DNA of 7,997 nucleotides from an uncultured Eubacteriales bacterium (GTDB lineage: Bacteria; Bacillota; Clostridia; UMGS1840). Below are positions 1 through 4,357 of the stretch, piece after piece. Position numbers and translations under genes: made by a program. The stretch is taken from NCBI GenBank assembly GCA_900555525.1, contig USLP01000050.1:1-7997 (forward strand), in the 5' to 3' direction. The notes under the pieces are model-generated. The model did not search any database and was not told the origin of the DNA. It saw only the letters and a program-made list of their open reading frames with translations. The first letter of the stretch is position 1. Each line of letters begins with the position of its first letter.

Positions 1-354
1 CGCCGACTCTATTTCGGCGAAGGCAAGCGGGTTGTCTGCAAACTTATCCTTGAAATATGCCACCGTGCTTTTGCCGTTTGCCGACTTGTTTTCAAGCAGG
101 TAGGAAAGCATTTTTAGAAAGTGCGACTTACCGCTTCCGAAAAAGCCCTGTATCCAGACGCCGATATTCTCAACAGGCGCGGAAAAGCTTTTGTTGTAGT
201 TTGAGAAAAACTTTTCAAAATGCCCGCGAAGCTCGTTTGTCACGACATACTCGCGAACTTCCTGTTCTATGACCGATTCTTCGTTCTGGTTTACCTTGAT
301 GACACCGTTGATTTCTCTTTCGATGTCGTCCTTAAACATTGTGCGCATTTTCAT
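1..354 (-). CDS. brxC: BrxC, BREX phage-defence P-loop ATPase, N-terminal 118 residues (cut by window edge)
   Basis: This is the start of the large P-loop protein of type 1 BREX (BrxC/PglY family, usually about 1,200 residues), needed for BREX phage exclusion; its exact biochemical role is not settled. The visible part reads MKMRTMFKDDIEREINGVIK, then a segment ending in EYVVTNELRGHFEKFF, then GVWIQGFFGSGKSHFLKML, so a Walker A motif GFFGSGKS lies at residues 70-77. The INGVIKV and GVW-GFFGSGKSHFLK blocks are what I recognise as typical of this family. The ATG at 354 is preceded by AAGGA about 7 nt upstream. The gene starts 19 nt after the brxB stop, so it belongs to the same leftward operon. 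The frame stays open to base 1, so the gene is cut by the window rather than broken. Expected next, outside the window: pglX, pglZ and brxL. Confidence 0.93.
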   Translation of the reverse strand, partial: MKMRTMFKDDIEREINGVIKVNQNEESVIEQEVREYVVTNELRGHFEKFFSNYNKSFSAPVENIGVWIQGFFGSGKSHFLKMLSYLLENKSANGKSTVAYFKDKFADNPLAFAEIESA

Positions 355-373
355 TAAAAATCCTTATCTTTTA

Positions 374-943
374 TTATAAAATCGAAAACGCCCGATAATA
401 TCCGTTTCTTGTTAGGCGGTTGAATAGGCGCAGCTCGTGCCCGTTGTAATAGCCGGGGTAGAAAACGACGATTGACTTTTGCTGCGAAATCCCCACGGGG
501 AGCGCGTTCAAAAGCGAGTGAACTCTGGCAAACGGGAAGGCGTCTCCCACGCCGTAGATAAGCAGATATTCCGCTTTCGATTTGTGGAACGCTTTGCCGA
601 TGTCGTCGGCAAGTGTTGTCGTGGGAATGCTTTGGTTTAAGGTCTCCAAGAGAAGCTTGTCGCCGCTTGTCTGCTCTTCGTCTAAAATACCATCGATTAT
701 GTCTTCGCGTTCGCAGATTTTCAGGAAGCGTTCATAGAGGTTGCAGAAAAAGATTTTTCCCCCTACGGGCTGCTTCATTAGCATTTCGATAAAACACTGA
801 ACCTGCATTTCCGATTGGGCGTCGTAGGCGAATACCCAAATGTTGTCTTCGTTGCTAATTGCATTTCCGTGCAAAAATCCATCGGTAGAAAACCTTTCAC
901 CGAGTTCTTTCAGGCGTTCGCTGAGGAGTCGTGGCTTTTCCAT
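374..943 (-). CDS. brxB: BrxB, BREX protein of the DUF1788 family
   Basis: A 189-residue protein of the BrxB/DUF1788 family, the second gene of type 1 BREX operons. Its biochemical role is not established; the family is regarded as a core BREX component. The order and the pattern fit: an N-terminal helical stretch (RLLSERLKELGERF), a mid region with NIWVFAYDAQSE, and a C-terminal part with EYLLIYGVGDAFPFARVHSL followed by IVVFYPGYY and LRLFNRL. The last two blocks are, to my knowledge, the best conserved in DUF1788. Length is typical (about 190-200). The ATG overlaps the brxA stop codon by one base (TAATG), a layout that usually means translational coupling. No frameshift or missing part is visible. 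Confidence 0.92.
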   Translation of the reverse strand: MEKPRLLSERLKELGERFSTDGFLHGNAISNEDNIWVFAYDAQSEMQVQCFIEMLMKQPVGGKIFFCNLYERFLKICEREDIIDGILDEEQTSGDKLLLETLNQSIPTTTLADDIGKAFHKSKAEYLLIYGVGDAFPFARVHSLLNALPVGISQQKSIVVFYPGYYNGHELRLFNRLTRNGYYRAFSIL

Positions 944-1554
944 TATTCAAAATCGTTAAATGCCGTTAATATAGCTCGGTTGCCGCGCTCAATAATCGTT
1001 TGACGCAAAACGGCGGGGATTAAAATCGGCTGAAGTGTCTTGGTTTTACGGTCAAGGATTCCTGCTTCGCAAAGGGCATTGCGCATTGACTTTGCCATCG
1101 CGCGGATTGTCAACGCAGACCAACTTATTTGCTGCGGACTTTGTTGGCTTATTCGGTTTAAAAATTTCTCGGCATCGCCGCTGAAATGCCTGTCGAAGGT
1201 TCGGTATTTTTCGGCAACAACACAAAGCATAAAGTCCATCATCACCTTGTTTGTAAGCATCATTGAGTAGAGGCATATCTGTTTTGCCGATTCAGAAGAT
1301 GCTTCGGCAACCGCGGTAATGAGCTCACGCGTCTCCAACGCATGCAGACGCTGCAAGGCTCGGCGAAGCACTTTTTGTGTATATGAACTGCCTGCCTTGA
1401 ACTGGAAGAGGTTTTCGGAAATAACTTCTCCGCGAATTTCCCGATCGTTCTTACCCGCCAAAATGAGCTTTGCGACAATGCGCATCTCGCGAAAACGTAG
1501 AGTTTCGCTTGTGAGTGAAGAAGTGTAACTTAATTGACTGTTGCGAATAGACAT
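943..1554 (-). CDS. brxA: BrxA, BREX protein of the DUF1819 family
   Basis: First gene of the BREX operon, a small helical protein of the BrxA/DUF1819 family (reported as a DNA-binding protein in other systems). The diagnostic N-terminal block is YTSSLTSETLRFREMRIVAK, followed by a helix-rich body with SENLFQFKAGSSYTQKVLRR and LHALETRELI. I chose the ATG at 1554 (MSIRNSQLSY, 203 residues) because family members normally begin about ten residues before the Y-S-x-x-L-T block. In-frame ATGs at 1641 and 1623 would add a 29- or 23-residue extension that does not look like the family. None of the three starts has a good SD. The chosen ATG lies inside one arm of an 11-bp inverted repeat (1547-1605). 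The stop overlaps the brxB start. Expression probably depends on the switch-like region at 1649-1778. Confidence 0.9.
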   Translation of the reverse strand: MSIRNSQLSYTSSLTSETLRFREMRIVAKLILAGKNDREIRGEVISENLFQFKAGSSYTQKVLRRALQRLHALETRELITAVAEASSESAKQICLYSMMLTNKVMMDFMLCVVAEKYRTFDRHFSGDAEKFLNRISQQSPQQISWSALTIRAMAKSMRNALCEAGILDRKTKTLQPILIPAVLRQTIIERGNRAILTAFNDFE

Positions 1555-1605
1555 AACTGTGCGTTCGCACGGAATTTTTCCCGTTTGCGAATACGTTATG
1601 TCTAT
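1547..1605 (-). promoter_or_regulatory. 11-bp inverted repeat over the brxA start codon
   Basis: ATAGACATAAC (1547-1557) and GTTATGTCTAT (1595-1605) are a perfect 11-bp inverted repeat with a 37-bp interval. A small stem GTGCG-TT-CGCAC (1559-1570) lies within the interval. A 9-bp direct repeat TTGCGAATA occurs at 1541-1549 and 1585-1593. In the leftward transcript the distal arm contains the preferred brxA ATG (1554-1552), so folding would hide the start codon. It could equally be a protein operator. If brxA really starts at 1641, the repeat would instead lie in coding DNA. Confidence 0.5.
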
Positions 1606-1648
1606 GTCTGTCAAAATCTTCATGGGAGAACACACCCCCATGATTAAA

Positions 1649-1778
1649 GAAACGGTCGTATTTATTTACATTTGTAGGGCATCAATAAGAAAGGAAGGCA
1701 ACGACTTATACTCTATTATTTTAAATAACAAAAATCAACAAAGCTCCCATCGGTAAATGACTCGGGAAACGACCGTTT
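1649..1778. promoter_or_regulatory. Candidate invertible promoter segment between BREX and a serine invertase
   Basis: AAACGGTCGT (1650-1659) and its exact reverse complement ACGACCGTTT (1769-1778) flank about 110 bp of AT-rich DNA without a gene. Each copy has the layout of a serine-recombinase crossover site: half-sites AAACG and CGT around a two-base centre, GT on the left and AC on the right. Recombination between them would therefore invert the interval. From memory, the core of Bacteroides Mpi-type sites is ARACGTWCGT; this copy differs at one position. A serine invertase gene starts 98 bp away. The segment would face brxA in one orientation and the invertase in the other. Inversion itself is inferred. 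Confidence 0.55.
1705..1731 (-). promoter_or_regulatory. Possible BREX promoter inside the invertible segment
   Basis: On the minus strand TATAAG (1710-1705) is a good -10 candidate. TTGTTA (1731-1726) lies 15 bp upstream, a short spacer. A Bacteroides-style TTTG (1732-1729) is a possible alternative. Transcription would start near 1698 and run toward brxA. The assignment is weak because the whole interval is AT-rich and TATACT on the plus strand (1707-1712) is also -10-like. Confidence 0.3.
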
Positions 1779-1800
1779 TTCAACACAGTTTTTTCAAAAA

Positions 1801-1846
1801 GTTTCGGTATGCTTTGGAGGGGACGGCTAAAAATAGCAACCGAAAC
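1801..1846 (+). other. Leader hairpin before the serine invertase gene
   Basis: GTTTCGGT (1801-1808) pairs perfectly with ACCGAAAC (1839-1846), and a smaller stem GCTA/TAGC (1826-1837) sits within the loop. It lies in the presumed 5' leader of the recombinase, which has its own SD (AAAGGAG) further downstream. It could affect mRNA stability or be a protein-binding dyad. There is no T-tract, so it is not a terminator. Confidence 0.4.
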
Positions 1847-1875
1847 AGACAAACAGCAAACAAAGGAGAATATTT

Positions 1876-2487
1876 ATGACTACAGCCTATCTGAGAGTTA
1901 GCAGCGACAAGCAAACCACGCAAAACCAGCGGTTTGAGATTGAAGAATATGCCAAGCGCAACGGTATTTTGGTTGACGAGTGGGTTGAGGAGGTCATAAG
2001 CGGCACAAAGCACCATTCGCATAGGAAGCTTGGGCGGCTGATTAAACGACTTCGCAAGGATGATACTCTGATTCTCTCAGAGCTTAGCAGGCTTTCGCGC
2101 AATCTAATGGGGATTTTTTCCGTTCTCAATGTTTGTATGGAGCGCGGGGTGCGAATTATCGCAATCAAGGAACGCTACGAACTGGGGAATTCGATTGAAG
2201 CTAAGGTACTTGCGTTCGCGTTCGCGCTGGCGGCGGAGATAGAGCGCAATATTATCTCAATACGCACCCGCGAGGCATTGGCGCGCAGGCGCGCCGAAGG
2301 GGTTTTGCTCGGACGTCCGAAAGGAAAATTTTTGAAGCTCAACGGGCGCGAAGACGAAATCCGCCAAATGCTAGCCCTCGGGGCAAGTAAGGCGGACATC
2401 TGCCGCCGCCTGAGGACAAGTCGCACAACGCTCTACAATTTTATCCGACGTAAAGAGATATGTGCTCAGTTCATTAAAATTCCATAA
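1876..2487 (+). CDS. Small serine recombinase, DNA-invertase/resolvase family (Mpi-like)
   Basis: A 203-residue site-specific serine recombinase. It would bind as dimers to short dyad sites, form a 5' phosphoserine link and invert or excise the DNA between paired sites. The catalytic domain opens with AYLRVSSDKQ (Arg7, nucleophile Ser9 by family position). The motif LSELSRLSRNL carries the conserved arginines (72 and 75). EIERNIISIRTREALARR (about 121-138) is the dimerisation/E helix, followed by GVLLGRPKGK. A C-terminal HTH covers about 168-192 (SKADICRRLRTSRTTLYNFI). Length and motifs are complete. The ATG at 1876 has a strong SD (AAAGGAG, 7 nt). Bacteroides Mpi, a promoter invertase, is the closest family I recall; a resolvase role cannot be excluded. 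It diverges from brxA, and paired candidate sites lie directly upstream (1650-1659, 1769-1778). No clear terminator follows. Confidence 0.92.
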   Translation: MTTAYLRVSSDKQTTQNQRFEIEEYAKRNGILVDEWVEEVISGTKHHSHRKLGRLIKRLRKDDTLILSELSRLSRNLMGIFSVLNVCMERGVRIIAIKERYELGNSIEAKVLAFAFALAAEIERNIISIRTREALARRRAEGVLLGRPKGKFLKLNGREDEIRQMLALGASKADICRRLRTSRTTLYNFIRRKEICAQFIKIP

Positions 2488-2543
2488 AGCATGGCAATCA
2501 GCAATGTGCTAATGCGAAAGAGTGCTCGAGCGAAAAAACAAAC

Positions 2544-2568
2544 GGGCAAAACCTTATAAGTATAGGAA
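2544..2568 (+). repeat. 25-bp direct repeat, copy A
   Basis: The 25-bp segment begins GGGCAAAACC and ends TATAGGAA, with a central perfect palindrome CTTATAAG. It is identical to 3275-3299 (copy B). A diverged inverted copy lies at 3386-3407 (copy C). The three copies bracket the zinc-ribbon gene and its leader. Such perfect direct repeats around a small cassette resemble recombination or attachment-site cores. Confidence 0.85.
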
Positions 2569-2591
2569 GTCTTATCTGCGGGCAAAACTGG

Positions 2592-2616
2592 AATTATAAA
2601 TTGATAAATTATAATT
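2592..2616. other. AT-rich hairpin just inside repeat copy A
   Basis: AATTATAA (2592-2599) and TTATAATT (2609-2616) form a perfect 8-bp stem with a 9-base loop. Both arms contain a -10-like hexamer (TATAAT at 2610-2615 on the plus strand and its mirror on the minus strand). No matching -35 is evident. The rest of 2488-2688 holds only copy A and the terminator at 2646. Confidence 0.35.
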
Positions 2617-2645
2617 GCCAAATGGAGACCAAGATGGGCAAAGAA

Positions 2646-2670
2646 ATGGGTAGGCTGATTGCCTACCCAT
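2646..2670 (-). terminator. Hairpin terminator after the zinc-ribbon gene
   Basis: ATGGGTAGGC (2646-2655) and GCCTACCCAT (2661-2670) form a perfect 10-bp stem with a 5-base loop, about 18 bp beyond the stop of the minus-strand zinc-ribbon gene. On the minus strand the stem is followed by TTCTTT, a weak T-tract. On the plus strand a T-run follows only after GTTTGGCA. Confidence 0.6.
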
Positions 2671-2688
2671 GTTTGGCATTTTTTGCTA

Positions 2689-3111
2689 TTAGACTGTTAT
2701 GTCTGCCTTTTTTAGGGCGTTGGGGTCAAACGGAATCGCTCCGGTTAACTTCCCAGTTGCGCACCAGATTGTATGGCACGATTGGCATGTGCCCGGAATA
2801 TACACCCTGTAGTTTTCAACTACTGGGTTTGCCCAGGCAACTTTATGTCCGCCGCACTTGGGGCAGGTATCCTCTGAGTGCATCTGCCATTCCCACGGAA
2901 TTGGTCGTTCCAGTGTTAGTAAACGCAGCTTACATTCTTCGTGTCTGGCGATATAATCGCGTATATCGTTTACACACGTTGCGTGTTCTCCTGTCCTAAC
3001 ATTGAACTCTTTCACGACTTCTTTTGCCGTTCGGAGGAATGCCGCTATATACGCAAACGGCGAATCGCGTCCCAGATTGAGCGGATTGTCAATCAGTAGG
3101 TACGTTTCCAA
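2689..3111 (-). CDS. Unrecognised small zinc-ribbon protein, probably frameshifted near its start
   Basis: I do not recognise a family. The frame from TTG (3111) gives 140 residues: a helical N-terminal half (PFAYIAAFLRTAKEVVKEF) and a C-terminal zinc-ribbon-like part with CPKC (83-86) and CQSC (109-112), plus a nearby WC at 116-117. The two CxxC pairs, 22 residues apart, should bind one zinc ion. GGAAGAAG upstream could serve as an SD for the TTG. However, sense-looking sequence continues upstream of TTG (TEEVL), and an ATG at 3157 opens MKSKKK in the other frame, running into an A9 tract (3148-3140 on the minus strand). With eight A's instead of nine, the ATG would be in frame and give a 155-residue protein starting MKSKKNKPYPTEEVLLETY. 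As written, the ATG frame stops after 22 codons. The gene sits between the 25-bp repeats. Confidence 0.6.
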   Translation of the reverse strand: METYLLIDNPLNLGRDSPFAYIAAFLRTAKEVVKEFNVRTGEHATCVNDIRDYIARHEECKLRLLTLERPIPWEWQMHSEDTCPKCGGHKVAWANPVVENYRVYIPGTCQSCHTIWCATGKLTGAIPFDPNALKKADITV

Positions 3112-3160
3112 CAGAACTTCTTCCGTTGGGTAGGGTTTGTTTTTTTTTACTCTTCATTTT

Positions 3161-3230
3161 AAATTGCCAAACGCAACGGAATTGTCTTGCTTGGCAATTT
3201 TTGTTTCCGTTGCTAAAAATTTAGCGTTTG
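3161..3230 (-). promoter_or_regulatory. Competing hairpins in the leader of the zinc-ribbon gene
   Basis: Structure 1 pairs AAATTGCCAA (3161-3170) with TTGGCAATTT (3191-3200), a perfect 10-bp stem that ends 3 nt before the ATG at 3157. Structure 2 pairs GCAACGGAA (3173-3181) with TTCCGTTGC (3205-3213) and CAAACGC (3168-3174) with GCGTTTG (3224-3230), with an internal stem GCTAAA/TTTAGC (3212-3225). The two share bases 3168-3170 and cannot both form fully. It could be a leader-RNA switch, or a cruciform in DNA. Confidence 0.5.
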
Positions 3231-3274
3231 CCTAACTGCCCCCCCCCCCTCCCCATTGAACATTTAAAATCAAT

Positions 3275-3299
3275 GGGCAAAACCTTATAAGTATAGGAA
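3275..3299 (+). repeat. 25-bp direct repeat, copy B
   Basis: Identical over 25 bp to copy A at 2544-2568, with no identity beyond the ends. Read on the minus strand it contains TATACT, a possible -10 for the zinc-ribbon gene, so a promoter role is an alternative to a recombination-site role. Confidence 0.85.
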
Positions 3300-3385
3300 T
3301 TTTTTTGAGCGATTTTGGCAAAATCGGCGATTTTTTTCAAAAATGTGAAAAATTTCTTCCGTGGGCGAAGATTTTTATCCCGACT

Positions 3386-3407
3386 CTTATACTGATTAGG
3401 TTTTGCC
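3386..3407 (-). repeat. Inverted, diverged copy C of the 25-bp repeat
   Basis: Read on the minus strand it begins GGCAAAACCT and ends AGTATAAG, matching 19 of 22 positions of copies A and B. Its outer flank (GCAAAAACGAAC) also resembles the flank of copy A (GAAAAAACAAAC). A and C could therefore be an imperfect inverted pair of about 40 bp enclosing 2572-3381. Confidence 0.65.
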
Positions 3408-3489
3408 TGTTCGTTTTTGCATTCACTTTCGGGGGGGGGGTAGTTAGGCGCGGACGGAAAAATCAAGTGGCGTTCCTATCATTTCTGTT

Positions 3490-3810
3490 ATGGAACACAT
3501 AAATGAAGAAGTAATCGCAAACGCCATTTCCAAAGCTCTTGCTCCCGTTGAACAAAGAATGGACATGATTATACAACGTCTTGACGCAATAAGCCAAACT
3601 TTACAATCGCAGGAATCGCAGAACGCAACCCCCGCGCAGGTTTATATGACGACCCGAGAGGCGATGAAAATCTTGGGTGTCTCGCGCAAGACGCTTTACA
3701 ACCTTGCGCAAAAACACCCCGTCATAAAGTCGGGTGGGCGATACAACCGCCACTTTGTACCTGAGGAAATTGCCAAGTTAAAACAAAAGCGGCAACTGAA
3801 TTTAGAGTAG
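3490..3810 (+). CDS. Small HTH DNA-binding protein (excisionase/MerR-like fold)
   Basis: A 106-residue protein with a helical, coiled-coil-like N-terminus (about 5-42, EEVIANAISKAL then RLDAISQTLQS). A winged-HTH domain of the HTH_17/excisionase type covers about 52-98 (MTTREAMKILGVSRKTLYNL, then a GGRYNRHFVPEEI wing). Such proteins act as recombination directionality factors or small regulators. It resembles the HTH gene at 6489-6818 in the pattern aa-LLG/ILG-S-TL-…-G-Y-R, suggesting paralogues. There is no SD before ATG 3490. The adjacent leftward sequence is the inverted-repeat element, and a strong terminator follows. A role with the tyrosine recombinase at 4861-6414 is inferred from this pattern being repeated, not shown. 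Confidence 0.75.
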   Translation: MEHINEEVIANAISKALAPVEQRMDMIIQRLDAISQTLQSQESQNATPAQVYMTTREAMKILGVSRKTLYNLAQKHPVIKSGGRYNRHFVPEEIAKLKQKRQLNLE

Positions 3811-3825
3811 CCTCCATAAAAAAGC

Positions 3826-3861
3826 AAATCGCGCAAGTATAATCCTTGTGCGATTTTTTTT
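3826..3861 (+). terminator. Intrinsic terminator after the HTH gene
   Basis: AAATCGCGCAAG (3826-3837) pairs with CTTGTGCGATTT (3845-3856) with a single G-T wobble and a 7-base loop, and the T-run continues to 3861. It lies 16 bp after the HTH stop codon. Confidence 0.85.
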
Positions 3862-3870
3862 GTGTGCACA

Positions 3871-3896
3871 AAAAAAGGCGTTCCGCAGAACGCCTT
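3871..3896 (-). terminator. Intrinsic terminator after the pilin-like gene
   Basis: AAGGCGTTC (3875-3883) and GAACGCCTT (3888-3896) form a perfect 9-bp stem with a 4-base loop. On the minus strand it runs directly into a T-tract (3876-3871). It lies about 24 bp past the pilin stop and is back to back with the plus-strand terminator. Confidence 0.87.
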
Positions 3897-3919
3897 TGTG
3901 TTAAGGTTTGTGGGTTGGA

Positions 3920-4357
3920 TTATTGGCCCGCGTCTTCGCCCGCGCCCGAGCAAGTGATAGTAACGGGTGTTATAGTGGCGTATTCATTCGGTTCCCACGA
4001 TACTGTACCGACCCCAATTTCAGCATTGCCGCCGTTGTAAACAGCTGCCTTTAAGTCATTGTATGTGTGGTCAGTTGTACCGTTGATAACGAGGTATTGC
4101 TTGATTGCGCCCCATCCCGCTTCTAAACTTTCGATCTCGTTCTTCTGGTTCTTAACCTCCTGGTCAATCACATAACGATTGAGTGCCGTATTGATTTGCG
4201 AGATGTATGCGTTTACCTTCGCCTGACGGGCATCGCTCATAGCCGTGCTGAGAGCGGGAACCGCGAGGGCAACGAGGATACCGATGATACCCACAACGAT
4301 TAGCATTTCGATAAGCGTAAAACCGCGCTTAACTTTCTTATATAGAGTATGTTTCAT
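3920..4357 (-). CDS. Type IV pilin-like/pseudopilin protein with prepilin signal
   Basis: A 145-residue precursor from the ATG at 4357. A basic leader (MKHTLYKKVKRG) is followed by FTLIEMLIVVGIIGILVALA, the class III/type IVa prepilin motif. A prepilin peptidase would cut after Gly12 and methylate the Phe, with the conserved Glu at mature +5. The hydrophobic helix anchors the subunit in the inner membrane before assembly. The rest is a short globular domain (VNAYISQINTALNRYVIDQE, then a beta-rich C-terminus ending ITCSGAGEDAGQ). The earlier in-frame start at 4423 would put 22 residues before the leader and is unlikely; AAGAAAG upstream of 4357 is a weak SD. No pilus assembly gene is nearby, so machinery must be encoded elsewhere. 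Orphan prepilin-like genes of this shape are common in Verrucomicrobiota/Lentisphaerae/Planctomycetes; that link is from memory. It is flanked by an intrinsic terminator. Confidence 0.9.
   Translation of the reverse strand: MKHTLYKKVKRGFTLIEMLIVVGIIGILVALAVPALSTAMSDARQAKVNAYISQINTALNRYVIDQEVKNQKNEIESLEAGWGAIKQYLVINGTTDHTYNDLKAAVYNGGNAEIGVGTVSWEPNEYATITPVTITCSGAGEDAGQ

Larger units (their letters stand above)
3230..3449. repeat. 220-bp imperfect inverted repeat with C11/G10 arms
   Basis: GCCTAACT-G-C11 (3230-3249) mirrors G10-T-AGTTAGGC (3431-3449) with one mismatch. About 25 bp inside each arm sits one copy of the GGCAAAACC repeat (copy B and inverted copy C). The centre is AT-rich, with a palindrome CGATTTTGGCAAAATCG at 3310-3326 and a 7-bp stem of TTTTTCA and TGAAAAA nearby. 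The element separates the divergent zinc-ribbon and HTH genes, so it must hold their promoters. No convincing gene is seen in it. Confidence 0.6.

Noticed and set aside
815..1528. Open frames on the plus strand over brxA and brxB
   Set aside because: They are antisense shadows of clearly recognised BREX genes.
1698..1712. CGACTTATACT resembles part of repeat copy C (CGACTCTTATACT)
   Set aside because: Only TTATACT is shared without a gap and the GGCAAAACC part is absent; chance match in AT-rich DNA is likely.
1809..1901. Short ORF starting ATGCTTTGG upstream of and overlapping the serine invertase start
   Set aside because: No SD, unrelated frame, and its start lies in a hairpin; nothing supports translation.
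3221..3466. Open frames on both strands through the nested inverted repeat
   Set aside because: They run through homopolymers and palindromes, have no SD or motif, and their low-complexity composition follows from the repeat structure.
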